A DNA stretch of 64,000 bases from the NCBI GenBank assembly GCA_002424815.1, contig DILB01000017.1, positions 21,832-85,831 on the forward strand. The letters run 5' to 3'. A model generated the notes under the pieces. The model had not been told where the DNA came from. It made no database searches and saw only the letters and a program-made list of their open reading frames with translations. This document shows positions 1-8,895 of this stretch, piece by piece. The position numbers and the translations under genes were made by a program. Within the stretch, counting starts at the first letter, position 1, and every line of letters starts with the position of its first letter. Origin of the DNA: Caryophanales bacterium UBA5603. GTDB lineage: Bacteria > Bacillota_I > Bacilli_A > Izemoplasmatales > Hujiaoplasmataceae.

Positions 1-80
1 ACCAAATTGTCCATTTTGAAATCACCATAACCTATTACAGTACAAGGACAATTACGTTGGAGGGTATGGTTTATGAATAA
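1..80 (+). CDS. C-terminal end of a pseudopilin-like protein (5' truncated)
   Basis: The frame starting at base 3 is open from the window edge and codes for 25 residues before a TAA at 78-80. The residues alternate hydrophobic and polar (EITITYYSTRTITLEG), as in the C-terminal beta strands of pilin-like proteins. The stop overlaps the start of the next pseudopilin gene by 8 bp, as expected for a translationally coupled pilin operon. The rest of the gene is outside the window, so the product is inferred from position and from this short tail only. Confidence 0.5.
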   Translation, partial: QIVHFEITITYYSTRTITLEGMVYE

Positions 81-597
81 AAAAGGCGTCACTTTAGTGG
101 AATTATTAGGCGCGATAATTATTCTTGGATTATTAGTTGCGATGGTGGCGACATTCATCGGCTTAATTAACAACGCTTCAAGAATCATTGCGCTGAATGC
201 AAAAGCAAATTCCGAAGGATTATTAATCACAAAAACTTTGGAAGATCAGATGAAGGACTTTGGATCGACGGATTATTCTTTATGTGTCAATCCCGATTGT
301 ATTATCCTTGAAAAGCATTATTCTAACGTTTATGATCCCATCACAGATGACATCGTATTAACGATTTATAATCCAGCTTTAAGTAAAAGAATTGAACTCT
401 TGAACAATCAGTTATTAATTAATTCTGTCCCTTATGTCATCGATGGCATGACGTTACATTCATCTTCATCGCTTTCTGTGACAGAATCTGGAACCTCAGT
501 ATCCATCATCATTACCATTGTTTTAGAAGCCACTGAAGGACAATTATTCACCTTCACTGCTAGTCATCTATTCAATACGTCATCCATTCCATCTTAG
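73..597 (+). CDS. Type IV pilin-like prepilin (pseudopilin)
   Basis: The protein has 174 residues. It opens with a class III prepilin leader, KKG followed by VTLVE, so prepilin peptidase would cut after Gly5 and leave Glu at mature position 5. A hydrophobic helix of about 20 residues follows (LLGAIIILGLLVAMVATFIGL). The rest is a beta-rich globular part typical of minor pseudopilins of Com or type IV pilus systems. A GGAGGG ribosome site lies 8 bases before the ATG. It overlaps the upstream pilin-like gene and is followed closely by a PilX-like gene. Family membership is clear from the leader; whether it serves competence, adhesion or secretion cannot be told. Confidence 0.85.
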   Translation: MNKKGVTLVELLGAIIILGLLVAMVATFIGLINNASRIIALNAKANSEGLLITKTLEDQMKDFGSTDYSLCVNPDCIILEKHYSNVYDPITDDIVLTIYNPALSKRIELLNNQLLINSVPYVIDGMTLHSSSSLSVTESGTSVSIIITIVLEATEGQLFTFTASHLFNTSSIPS

Positions 598-614
598 CTT
601 GAAAGGAGGCATTT

Positions 615-1811
615 ATGAAAAAAAGCATGAATCACCGTGGTATGGCCTTACCTTTTGTTTTAGGCATTGTCACTTTTGTCTTAGCATTGGTTGCGACCTT
701 ACTTTCCTACGCTATTTTTCAAGCCAATTTAATTGACGTCAATTTTGATAAAACGGAAGAATATTTAGATGCAGTTCAAACCGTCGACGCCACCGTTAAA
801 ATTATAATACGCGATGAAAACTTAGAAGCCACTTATCTAAATGCTTTGGCTTCCTATATGGGTGTCTCTATCGTTGCTTACTCTGATTCAGTTTGGTTGA
901 TATCAAAAACGATTACTCCGACGCAATCGGTTAGCAGTTATTTAGCAGGATCCTCTGCTGGAATCGATGTCATTGATGAAGTATTTCAGTATAATTCTTT
1001 GACCCCAGCAGAATTTATAGCCACGAATGTCACCCCAACTTCCATGCTTTCGTCTTATATTCCACAGTATTTAGTTAATACATTTCCCGGCATCGTCCCT
1101 AAAACTGATTTTATTGATTTCAATGATGTCGTTCAATACATTGATTCTCTTCGAAATAGTGGTTATTTAGCAACCATCACCCCCGCCACGTTTGCGGCAA
1201 ATATCAATACTTTAAATACCGATTATTTTGTGAGTGGTGCTTCTTCCTTGGGAGATAATCGAACCGTTAATGTCAGTAACACCTCTGTCATCTATATCAA
1301 TGGAAATCTTACATTAGGGATTAATTCAACCTTGAACATTCAAGCCGGCTCGCTTTTGGTGGTAGATGGTACCTTAACGATGGGAAGAAATTCAAAGATG
1401 TATGGAAACATCGTTGTCAACGGGTCTGTCTCAGTAATACCCAACAACCAAAGTAATGAGTTGCTAGAAGCAACTTTATATGTTAGTGGCAATTATACGA
1501 TGGGTAAAGCCAAGTCGATCACGTTAGGGACAGCTCTTCGTCCGACCTTTGTATTTTCAGAAGGAAACATCTCATTTGGTAGTGGTATTGTCGGTTATGG
1601 ATATCTAATAGGTGATGCGATTACCGTCGGAACTGGGAACACCACAATCAATGGGGGACTCTATTACACGGTCAGTTCAGATGTAACAACGAATAAAATA
1701 ACGGCCTACCCTTTAGATTCTGCAACCCTTTATTCGCTTGGTATCCCAGAGATTGTTGTCACAGAAGGTTCTGGAAGTACGGAAGGCTTTCGTTTTACGA
1801 TTCCTGTTTAG
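615..1811 (+). CDS. PilX-like membrane-anchored protein with beta-helix-like body
   Basis: The protein has 398 residues. It starts with a short basic leader ending in RG, then a hydrophobic segment (about residues 12-34) resembling the N-terminus of PilX-type minor pilins; there is no Glu at mature position 5. Residues of about 215-350 contain repeated strands such as YINGNLTLG, LLVVDGTLTMG and NIVVNGSVSV, which suggest a stacked beta-helix like that of bactofilins. An AAAGGAGG site sits 5 bases before the ATG, and it follows the pseudopilin by 17 bp, so one operon is likely. The function is inferred as a pilus-tip or surface component. No specific family is recognised with certainty. Confidence 0.6.
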   Translation: MKKSMNHRGMALPFVLGIVTFVLALVATLLSYAIFQANLIDVNFDKTEEYLDAVQTVDATVKIIIRDENLEATYLNALASYMGVSIVAYSDSVWLISKTITPTQSVSSYLAGSSAGIDVIDEVFQYNSLTPAEFIATNVTPTSMLSSYIPQYLVNTFPGIVPKTDFIDFNDVVQYIDSLRNSGYLATITPATFAANINTLNTDYFVSGASSLGDNRTVNVSNTSVIYINGNLTLGINSTLNIQAGSLLVVDGTLTMGRNSKMYGNIVVNGSVSVIPNNQSNELLEATLYVSGNYTMGKAKSITLGTALRPTFVFSEGNISFGSGIVGYGYLIGDAITVGTGNTTINGGLYYTVSSDVTTNKITAYPLDSATLYSLGIPEIVVTEGSGSTEGFRFTIPV

Positions 1812-1828
1812 TATAAAAAACATAAAAA

Positions 1829-1860
1829 AAACCCTGATGCCATTCAACGGATCAGGGTTT
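1829..1860. terminator. Bidirectional intrinsic terminator
   Basis: A perfect 10-bp stem (AAACCCTGAT with ATCAGGGTTT) closes a 12-base loop. A-rich sequence before it and T-rich sequence after it let it act on both strands. It separates the pilin operon on the plus strand from the CBS gene on the minus strand. Confidence 0.85.
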
Positions 1861-1881
1861 TATATTATTAAATTAACTCTG

Positions 1882-2292
1882 TTAAAGAACAATAAAATTA
1901 TGTTCAAAGAAGTAATTAAGTAAAGTTTTTCTGGTGACAATACCGATAAATAAATTTTGATCATTTAATACCGGCACAAAATTCTCATTTGAAGCTTTGA
2001 TAATCAGTTCATCGATATTTGCTTCAATATGAATCGCTTCATAATCTCTTTGCCGTTTTACACTAGAAACCTTCATCTTTTCAACCTTGTTCAAATCAAA
2101 ATGTGGTGTTTTTTTAATATGCCAAAGAAGATCCCCTTCCGTTAAGGTTCCAACATAAGAACCTTCACGATTAATAATCGGAATAGATGTATAACGATGA
2201 ATTTCCATTTTAGTTAAAACTTCGCTAATCGTATTATCATCATAAATAAAATCAACTTCTTCTTTGGGTTTAACAAAAGCGTGAATTTTCAT
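1882..2292 (-). CDS. CBS-domain pair protein (CbpB/DarB-like)
   Basis: The protein has 136 residues and is built from two CBS motifs, about residues 1-60 (TSIPIINREGSYVGTLTEGD) and 75-130 (NFVPVLNDQNLFIGIVTR). This is the size and layout of the small stand-alone CBS proteins DarB (B. subtilis) and CbpB (Listeria), which bind cyclic di-AMP and act on the stringent-response enzyme Rel. The ligand here is an inference. I place the start at the ATG at 2292 because AAGAAGG lies 8 bases upstream of it; a GTG three codons earlier overlaps that ribosome site. It is a single gene bounded by a terminator on its 3' side. Confidence 0.75.
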   Translation of the reverse strand: MKIHAFVKPKEEVDFIYDDNTISEVLTKMEIHRYTSIPIINREGSYVGTLTEGDLLWHIKKTPHFDLNKVEKMKVSSVKRQRDYEAIHIEANIDELIIKASNENFVPVLNDQNLFIGIVTRKTLLNYFFEHNFIVL

Positions 2293-2371
2293 TATTTGCA
2301 CCTTCTTTCTCTGAGTCCTCTATGATAACTATATCATATATTATTTTTTTGTGCTATATCTGAATTTAAAT

Positions 2372-3181
2372 TTATTTTGATTGGTCTAATCCATCAATGC
2401 GTTTTATATCATCGTCTTCAAGGACGAAATTAAAGATGTCAATATTCGCTTGAATTCGTTCTAAAGTCGCTGATTTTGTCAAAGACACAATTCCTTTTTG
2501 TAAAAGCCAACGCAATACAATTTGAGGAATGCTTTTTTGATACTGTAATGAAAGTTCTTGTAATAAAGGCATCTTGAAGATTTCACCCTTCATCAATGGC
2601 GTATAAGCTTGAACAATCACTTTCTTTTTCTGACAGTAATCCACCGCTTCGCGATTCTGATTCCCCGGATTGACTAATATTTGATTAACCATCGGGACAA
2701 TCTTTGCGGTTTCTAATAAAGCTTCAAAATGTTCTGGCATAAAATTGGAAACGCCAATCGCCTTTATTTTTCCGGCACTATACAATTCTTCCATTGCTCT
2801 CCACGTATCACGATTTTTTTGAATATAATCAGGAAATTGATGAACGGATGGCCAATGGATTAAATAAAGATCAACATACGACATTTGTAATCTTTCTAAA
2901 CTTTTTTCAAAGGCTTTCAAAGTACTTTCATACCCTTGATCATCATTCCAAAGTTTCGTCGTTAAAAAAATCTCTTGTCGTTTGATCCCTGATTCACGGA
3001 TGGCTTGACCGACACTAATTTCATTGCCATAAATCATCGCAGTATCGATATGACGATACCCTGCTTTAATTGCCGCTTGAACTGCTAAAACAGTTTCTTC
3101 TCCCGCTTTTAATTGCCATGTACCAAAACCTACAATTGGCATTTTTATACCGTTAGAAAGTATCAAATAATCATTCATCAT
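2372..3181 (-). CDS. Aldo/keto reductase
   Basis: An NADPH-dependent aldo/keto reductase of the AKR5-like bacterial group, about 269 residues. The catalytic tetrad is visible: Asp and Tyr in HIDTAMIYGNE, Lys in TTKLW and His in LIHWP. The C-terminal cofactor region includes KSATLERI. The start is placed at the ATG at 3181 (with a second ATG at 3178) because GAGAGG lies 6 bases upstream; an ORF open 19 codons further has no ribosome site. The substrate is unknown. A paralog lies at 5090-5920, so these may share substrates such as methylglyoxal or other short aldehydes, but nothing here decides that. Confidence 0.9.
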   Translation of the reverse strand: MMNDYLILSNGIKMPIVGFGTWQLKAGEETVLAVQAAIKAGYRHIDTAMIYGNEISVGQAIRESGIKRQEIFLTTKLWNDDQGYESTLKAFEKSLERLQMSYVDLYLIHWPSVHQFPDYIQKNRDTWRAMEELYSAGKIKAIGVSNFMPEHFEALLETAKIVPMVNQILVNPGNQNREAVDYCQKKKVIVQAYTPLMKGEIFKMPLLQELSLQYQKSIPQIVLRWLLQKGIVSLTKSATLERIQANIDIFNFVLEDDDIKRIDGLDQSK

Positions 3182-3299
3182 CTCAATCCTCTCCCGATTT
3201 TCTGAATTCATTATACAATGATTATAAGAATCCATCAACCTATACGCATTGATTCAATGATAAATATCTTGAAAAATCAATTAGATGAAAAAACAAAAA

Positions 3300-3318
3300 A
3301 CACCCTAGATGAGGGTGT
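3300..3318 (-). terminator. Intrinsic terminator of the LRR lipoprotein gene
   Basis: The stem ACACCCT/AGGGTGT with a 5-base loop is followed, on the minus strand, by TTTTTTGTTTTTT. It lies 23 bp past the stop of the lipoprotein gene. Confidence 0.85.
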
Positions 3319-3341
3319 CAAATGGATTAGTATAATATAAA

Positions 3342-4826
3342 TTATGGTTTAATATAAATCTTTGAAGCATAAGAACTCCAATTAGAAGCCGTCTTATAAG
3401 CTGTCACACTGGCTTCATCAGGAACATAAATTTTAAGTCCGCTAGCGGTATTTGCGAACATGAATATTCCGCCTAAGGTGATGCCAACCCCGCTTGAACG
3501 TTCAATATAGACACTTTCTAAATGCGTACAGTCGTAGAATGCGCCATAAGCAATGAAAGTAATATGTGAAGGAATAACGACGGATGTTAATGCGACACAA
3601 TTGTTAAACATATAAGAACTTATTTCTGTCATTCCCATTCCAAAGGTAACACTTTCAAGGCTAACGCAATCGCGGAAGATATATATTTCTACCGTTGTAA
3701 CACTATCGGGAATGACAATCGATAAAAGGTTTGTACATTTGAAAAAGGCATGGGTTCTCAATGTTGTTACACTCGACCCTATTGTTAAATTCGTAATGTT
3801 ATGGCAATCGGAAAATGCATAACCTTCGATGATTTCAACGATATCATCAATCACAAAAGTGGTATCGGCTTTCGCCTGTGGATATCGGATTAAGCGTTTA
3901 CCATCAGCGCTATACAAAACGCCTAATAGGGATTTGAATGTAGTGTTTTCTTGATCAACTGTAATATTGAGTAATTGATAACATAATTCAAATACTCTAT
4001 TTCCAATGCTTTCGACGCTTTCGGGTATTATGATACTTATCAAGCTACTACAACCCCAAAAAGCATTATTTTCAATTGTTTTAATTCCGATTGAGAGCGA
4101 TATTGTTTCTAAATAGATCGCTTCTTTAAATCCATTTAAGGCAATGGTTGAAACAATTTTTGTGTCGTGACGTTTAGGTAGGATGATATTCACAACTTCA
4201 TATGTTGATCCACTCAGAACTTGATATTCTGTATCATCATTAATCAATTGATATTCAAGACCTTCTGTGCCCCAATCAGCGTATAAGGTTATATTTTCCG
4301 AAGGCATCACCGTGAATTCATATAAATCAAGCGAGGATAAACTTAAATACCATCCCTCAAAGACAAATCCTTCTTTCGTAGGAATTTGTGGTGCGTTAAT
4401 GGCATTGCCTGCAATTTCTGTCAACGATGTGACATCGCTTCCCCCTTGTGAGTCAAAGTTTATGTTATAAGTTAAAGGTGAAGCGGTTGTGGTGGTCGTT
4501 GTGGTAGTCGTTGTCGTTGTGGTCGTGGTTGTCGTGGCGCTGGTCGTCGTTGTGGTGGTCGTAGCATTCGTGGTCGTCGTGGTTGTTGTGGATGCGCTCG
4601 TGGTCGTCTGAGTTGTTGTCGCACTATCTGTTGTGGTTGTACTAACCGATGTCGTAGTACTCGTTGTCGCTGAAGTCAACGACGTTGTTAAAGATTCTGT
4701 CGTAGACACTGTCGTCGATAAGGAAGTTGGTGAGGTGGTCGTGGTTGTTTTAGCGTCTAAAGAACAAGCTGCTAATAAAACACTGACTCCTGATAAAATC
4801 ATCATTAAAATTATTCGTTTTTTCAT
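3342..4826 (-). CDS. Surface lipoprotein: Thr-rich linker, InlB B-repeat, BspA-like LRRs
   Basis: The protein has 494 residues. A signal peptide ends in the lipobox LLAAC, so the mature protein would be lipid-anchored at Cys21. Residues of about 27-117 are almost all Thr and Ser. Residues of about 120-186 form one InlB B-type (Listeria-Bacteroides) repeat, with GGSDVTSLTEIAG and FVFEGWYLSLS. The rest (about 205-490) has BspA-like LRR_5 repeats of the form AFxxCxxLxSVxIPxSVTxI. This points to a cell-surface adhesin or recognition protein held off the membrane by the Thr linker. GGGAGG lies 9 bases before the ATG. Partners are not evident; the flanking genes are aldo/keto reductases. Confidence 0.88.
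   Translation of the reverse strand: MKKRIILMMILSGVSVLLAACSLDAKTTTTTSPTSLSTTVSTTESLTTSLTSATTSTTTSVSTTTTDSATTTQTTTSASTTTTTTTNATTTTTTTSATTTTTTTTTTTTTTTTTASPLTYNINFDSQGGSDVTSLTEIAGNAINAPQIPTKEGFVFEGWYLSLSSLDLYEFTVMPSENITLYADWGTEGLEYQLINDDTEYQVLSGSTYEVVNIILPKRHDTKIVSTIALNGFKEAIYLETISLSIGIKTIENNAFWGCSSLISIIIPESVESIGNRVFELCYQLLNITVDQENTTFKSLLGVLYSADGKRLIRYPQAKADTTFVIDDIVEIIEGYAFSDCHNITNLTIGSSVTTLRTHAFFKCTNLLSIVIPDSVTTVEIYIFRDCVSLESVTFGMGMTEISSYMFNNCVALTSVVIPSHITFIAYGAFYDCTHLESVYIERSSGVGITLGGIFMFANTASGLKIYVPDEASVTAYKTASNWSSYASKIYIKP
4476..4748. repeat. Low-complexity ACN/GTN triplet tract encoding poly-threonine
   Basis: Degenerate triplet repeats (GTN on the plus strand, ACN on the coding strand) run for roughly 270 bases and include a run of 17 consecutive Thr residues. 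All codons are synonymous for Thr with scattered Ser and Ala. Such tracts can expand or contract by slippage in multiples of three, so the spacer length may vary between strains. Confidence 0.8.
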
Positions 4827-5036
4827 AAAAAAAATCCTCCCTGATTCGTTTTTACTCTCCCGGTTCTAACGTCCTGTCGAAAAGTTGAAAGTCGATTCAT
4901 GCTTGGAAGTCTTTAATAAAAAGTAATATGAACTTTACGCTATTATGTTCATTGTAACAAGTTTTGATTTTAGATACAAGTTACTCCTTTAATATTCTTT
5001 TTATTTTTCTAATTCTTAAATCGCAAATCAATATTT

Positions 5037-5065
5037 TTGTCATGTTTTATTAAAACTGTTATAAT
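5037..5065 (+). promoter_or_regulatory. Sigma-A promoter of the aldo/keto reductase gene
   Basis: TTGTCA (5037-5042) and TATAAT (5060-5065) are separated by 17 bases. The predicted start lies near 5072, just before the AGGAGGT ribosome site and the ATG at 5090. Confidence 0.8.
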
Positions 5066-5089
5066 AGTTTTATACATAGGAGGTCTTTT

Positions 5090-5920
5090 ATGAAAATATT
5101 GAATCAGACTTTTACATTATCTAACGGCGTTCAAATGCCAAAAATCGGATTAGGTACTTGGCAAGTAAAAAACGGCGATGAAGCTTATCATTCGGTATTG
5201 TTAGCATTGAAACACGGCTACCGTCATATTGATACGGCCGAAGGTTATCAAAATGAAGAGAGTGTGGGCAGAGCCGTCAGAGATTCTTTGATTCCTCGCG
5301 AAGAAATTTTCGTGACTTCTAAACTTGAATCACATATCAAAACTTATGAAGGTGCTTTAGAAGCTTTTGATAAAACTTTAAAAGCACTTCAATTCGACTA
5401 TTTGGATTTGTTCTTAATCCATGCCCCTTGGCCATGGAGTGAGATTGGAAAGGATTGCAGAACGGGGAATGTCCTCGCTTATAAGGCGATGGAAAAACTT
5501 TATAAAGAAGGAAAAATTCGTGCCATCGGCGTTTCTAATTTTTCACCGAGTGACATGGATAATATTATTGAACATTGTGAAATTGTTCCTCACGTCAATC
5601 AAATCGGCTATTTCATTGGTATTGATCAAAAAGCAACCCTCGATTATTGCCACGCCAAAAATATTGTCGTTGAAGCCTATTCTCCCTTAGGAATTGGTTA
5701 TCTATTATCCAATCCTGATATTGGCACCATTGCGAAAAAATATCACGTATCACCGGCCCAAATTTGTATCCGCTACTGTATCCAAAAAAATACAGCTCCC
5801 TTGCCAAAATCAACCCATGAAGATCGGATAATTCAAAATACTCAAGTTGATTTTGAAATCAAAGCCGAAGACATGGCCTTCTTAGATACTATCAAAGGCG
5901 ATCCACGACGTTGGGATTAA
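5090..5920 (+). CDS. Aldo/keto reductase (paralog)
   Basis: The protein has 276 residues and the same fold as the gene at 2372-3181. The catalytic residues are visible in HIDTAEGYQNE (Asp, Tyr), TSKLE (Lys) and LIHAPWP (His). It starts 19 bases after an AGGAGGT ribosome site and about 25 bases after the -10 of a good promoter. The segment SEIGKDCRTGN after the His motif is longer than in its paralog, so the substrate pocket probably differs. It is followed 30 bp later by a methyltransferase gene that lacks a good ribosome site and may be read from the same transcript. The physiological substrate is unknown. Confidence 0.9.
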   Translation: MKILNQTFTLSNGVQMPKIGLGTWQVKNGDEAYHSVLLALKHGYRHIDTAEGYQNEESVGRAVRDSLIPREEIFVTSKLESHIKTYEGALEAFDKTLKALQFDYLDLFLIHAPWPWSEIGKDCRTGNVLAYKAMEKLYKEGKIRAIGVSNFSPSDMDNIIEHCEIVPHVNQIGYFIGIDQKATLDYCHAKNIVVEAYSPLGIGYLLSNPDIGTIAKKYHVSPAQICIRYCIQKNTAPLPKSTHEDRIIQNTQVDFEIKAEDMAFLDTIKGDPRRWD

Positions 5921-5950
5921 CAAAGCCATCTATTATACAATCATATTTAT

Positions 5951-6667
5951 ATGAAAAAACTACAAATAGAACTAGCTAATTTTCCCCAATCAACCATTTT
6001 AGATATCGGAACTGGATACGGCTCTTTCATAGAAATTTTGACAAAAAACTTCAATGATTACCGTGAAATAATCGGTATTGACACTTCACAAACGGCCATC
6101 GATGCGGCTAAAAATCATTTTAAAGATTATGAACGTATCAAATTTATTAAATCAGATGCTTTTACAATGCATTTTGAAAATGAAACCTTTGATATAATCA
6201 CATTGTCTAATTCGCTGCATCATCTTCATAACCTTCCAACCTTATTTGATCAGATGCGTCGAGTTCTAAAGAAAGACGGTATCGTTATCGTTAATGAAAT
6301 GCTTTCAGACCCCTTAACATTACCACAAATCTCCCACCGGTTGATTCACCACTTCGCCGCTGAAATTGACCGCGAAAAAGGCATCATTCATGATGAAACT
6401 TTTACAGAATCAGATATTTTGAACCTACTCAATAAAACTTGTTTTAAAATAAAGGACCATTGGCCAATCAACAATGAATCTGAAGATTTATCCGTTAGCT
6501 TTGATACTTCATGGGTTCATGGGACGCTTGATCAAATGCTAAAAAGAATCCAAAACTCTGCTCAAATTGAATATTACACAAATCAAGCGAATTTAATCAA
6601 AAATCATGTATCACAACATGGGTTTTCTTCAGCAACGCAGATGTTATTTATTCTCCAGCCTAAATAA
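5951..6667 (+). CDS. Class I SAM-dependent methyltransferase
   Basis: The protein has 238 residues. SAM-binding motif I is ILDIGTGYGSFIEIL, the acidic loop is IIGIDTSQTAIDAA, and later motifs are FDIITLSNSLHHL and RVLKKDGIVIVNEM. This is the Methyltransf_11 type. The acceptor cannot be read from sequence. The stretch before motif I is short (about 16 residues), and no clear ribosome site precedes the ATG; translation probably depends on read-through from the upstream reductase gene. A terminator follows at 6688-6722. Confidence 0.8.
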   Translation: MKKLQIELANFPQSTILDIGTGYGSFIEILTKNFNDYREIIGIDTSQTAIDAAKNHFKDYERIKFIKSDAFTMHFENETFDIITLSNSLHHLHNLPTLFDQMRRVLKKDGIVIVNEMLSDPLTLPQISHRLIHHFAAEIDREKGIIHDETFTESDILNLLNKTCFKIKDHWPINNESEDLSVSFDTSWVHGTLDQMLKRIQNSAQIEYYTNQANLIKNHVSQHGFSSATQMLFILQPK

Positions 6668-6687
6668 TAATCTTATCAAAAAAAAAA

Positions 6688-6722
6688 AAAAGGACATCGC
6701 TATTTTCAAGCAATGTCCTTTT
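6688..6722. terminator. Bidirectional terminator between convergent genes
   Basis: AAAAGGACAT pairs with ATGTCCTTTT around a 15-base loop. It is flanked by an A-run of about 14 bases on the left and TTATTAT on the right. It sits between the methyltransferase gene (+) and the GGDEF/HD-GYP gene (-). Confidence 0.75.
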
Positions 6723-6723
6723 A

Positions 6724-8895
6724 TTATCTCTCGTTTTTTAATACTTGGTTAACAAAAATATCGACAATTTGAGCATCAAATTGCGTATTAGAGTGCGCGA
6801 TTAATTCGCTTATCGCATATTCTTTATTTAACGATTTACGATAGGGACGATCTGCCGTCATCGCTTCATAGGCATCTACGACACCAATAATACGTGATAT
6901 CAATGGTATTTCATCGCCTTTTAATCCATTTGGATATCCTGTTCCATCGATTCTTTCGTGGTGAGTCAACGCATAAAGCGCTAAATTACTGTACTCATCC
7001 GCCGCTCTGAGAATATTATAACCATGAATCGTATGTTCTTGCATAATTGACCATTCTTCGCGCGATAATTTCCCAGGTTTACTTAAGATATGATCCGGAA
7101 TCGATATTTTACCGATATCATGTAACATTCCCGCCATTTTTAACTCATCAATATCGGCTTTATTTAATTGCATTGCATTTCCGATTTCAACACAATACCA
7201 ACTCACTTTTTCAGAATGGAGTTTTTCGACTTCAAACTTATCAGTCAAGGTACTTAAAATGCCGTTGATTGCACGACTTCGCATGCTTCGTCCTTGAAAG
7301 ACTTTGTTTTTATACATGTCTTCTTCGGCGATCTTTAGAACATCATTGATTGATTGGGATTCATTACTCTTAACAGCCATACCAATCGATAAAGAATAAT
7401 GGATGCCCTCAATGGTTTGGTTTTCAATGTCTTGTTCAATTTTTGATCGTATTCCGTTCGCTTCTTCTGGTTTAGTTTGTGGTAAAATAATCGCAAATTC
7501 ATCACCACCGATTCGCGAAATAATATCCTTTTCACGTTTAAGTGATTTCAAAATTTGAGCGATTTGTCTTAAGGCTTGATTGCCTTTACCGTGTCCGAAA
7601 GCATCATTAATAAGTTTTAAACCATTTAAATCCATAATCATTACCACGATCGGATAATTGCCTTCATGATCGTAACTTTCAAACATTTCTGAAAAATAAC
7701 GACGATTCGGAATTCCGGTAATAAAATCATGGTAACTAATATATCGAATTTCATCTTCTTTCAGTTTTTGGTCCGTTACATCGATGACAGTAGAAATCAA
7801 TAAATTCGATTTAGGAATCGGCGTTGCATAAGCAGATATGTATCTTGTTTTTTCATCTTTTTTCGCGATAGGAACATCTAACCATTGCATTCTGGTTGGA
7901 TCATTACTTGCAATATCAGCTTCAACGCGTTTCTTAAGTTCCTCTCTAAAAATCGGATCTTCATAAACCGCTTCCCAAAAAGAGTCATTCTTTTCAAGAA
8001 TTTCACGGGTTGTACCATATATTTTCCAGAAATTTTCATTCATGTAATTAAATTTTACAACAGGATCAACCGAGTTTACCGCTATCCCAATGGGAAGACT
8101 ATTCATCACATCTAGCAAGTTTTGTCTGGAAGATTCCAATTCAAGTTCAGTTTGGATGAGGTCGGTGATGACTTCGGTATAGACAATGATGCCACCAATG
8201 CTTTGATCTTGCTTAAACCATGGACGACATTCCCATCTCGTCCATTGAACCGTTCCATCATCACGAGGATAAATGTCTCTATCTGCATTAATTACTTCCC
8301 CTTTTAAACAACGCTGATGAACATCCCGCCATTTTTGTGGCAAATCGGGGAAAATATCATAATGATGTTTACCAATAATATTAGGGTCGTTAACATTATA
8401 TTGATCAAGATACTTTTGACTAACATAGATATAATTCATATTTAAATCATGAACTGCGACCGCTGAATTACTGTGATTGATAATGTATTGGAGTAATTCT
8501 TGAAAATAGGATACTTCCATTTCTGCTGCTTTTAGCGTTGTAACATCGTAGCCTTGGGCAATGACAGAAATAGGTGTGACTTGATCTTCGTCATAAATAA
8601 TCGCTGAATTCCAAATAACTTTTAAAATGGTTTTATCATCTTTGCATACGTCGATTTCTTCCATAAACATATTGCGATGAGAAGAAATATCTTTTATTGT
8701 TTCCATGGTCTCTATTAAATTTGATTGTGGAAATAGTATTTCAATTGATTTCCCAAGGATTTTCTCGGCAGATATACCTAACAATTTTTCGAAAGCATGG
8801 TTAAATCGAGTGATAATTAGATGCGTATCCCAAACAATAATGGGAACATTCGCATAATCAATCAATTTTTCAAGGTACTCGTGCGTTTTACGCAA
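6724..8895 (-). CDS. PAS-GGDEF-HD-GYP cyclic-di-GMP enzyme, downstream part of a split frame
   Basis: This 723-residue frame holds three PAS domains (about 1-120, 130-250, 255-375), a GGDEF diguanylate cyclase domain (about 380-540, motif RIGGDEF intact) and an HD-GYP phosphodiesterase domain (about 545-715, HDIGK and HHERIDGTGYP intact). It could therefore both make and degrade cyclic di-GMP. The only start near its beginning is a TTG with no ribosome site, and its first residues (LRKTHEYLEK) continue a PAC-to-PAS linker. The true beginning is the frame at 8862-9701, reached by adding one base, or by a -1 slip, at 8910-8916. The joined product would be about 992 residues. Confidence 0.85.
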   Translation of the reverse strand: MRKTHEYLEKLIDYANVPIIVWDTHLIITRFNHAFEKLLGISAEKILGKSIEILFPQSNLIETMETIKDISSHRNMFMEEIDVCKDDKTILKVIWNSAIIYDEDQVTPISVIAQGYDVTTLKAAEMEVSYFQELLQYIINHSNSAVAVHDLNMNYIYVSQKYLDQYNVNDPNIIGKHHYDIFPDLPQKWRDVHQRCLKGEVINADRDIYPRDDGTVQWTRWECRPWFKQDQSIGGIIVYTEVITDLIQTELELESSRQNLLDVMNSLPIGIAVNSVDPVVKFNYMNENFWKIYGTTREILEKNDSFWEAVYEDPIFREELKKRVEADIASNDPTRMQWLDVPIAKKDEKTRYISAYATPIPKSNLLISTVIDVTDQKLKEDEIRYISYHDFITGIPNRRYFSEMFESYDHEGNYPIVVMIMDLNGLKLINDAFGHGKGNQALRQIAQILKSLKREKDIISRIGGDEFAIILPQTKPEEANGIRSKIEQDIENQTIEGIHYSLSIGMAVKSNESQSINDVLKIAEEDMYKNKVFQGRSMRSRAINGILSTLTDKFEVEKLHSEKVSWYCVEIGNAMQLNKADIDELKMAGMLHDIGKISIPDHILSKPGKLSREEWSIMQEHTIHGYNILRAADEYSNLALYALTHHERIDGTGYPNGLKGDEIPLISRIIGVVDAYEAMTADRPYRKSLNKEYAISELIAHSNTQFDAQIVDIFVNQVLKNER

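Noticed and set aside
4633..4869. Val-rich frame opposite the lipoprotein gene
   Set aside because: It is the complement of the Thr triplet repeat and has no ribosome site.
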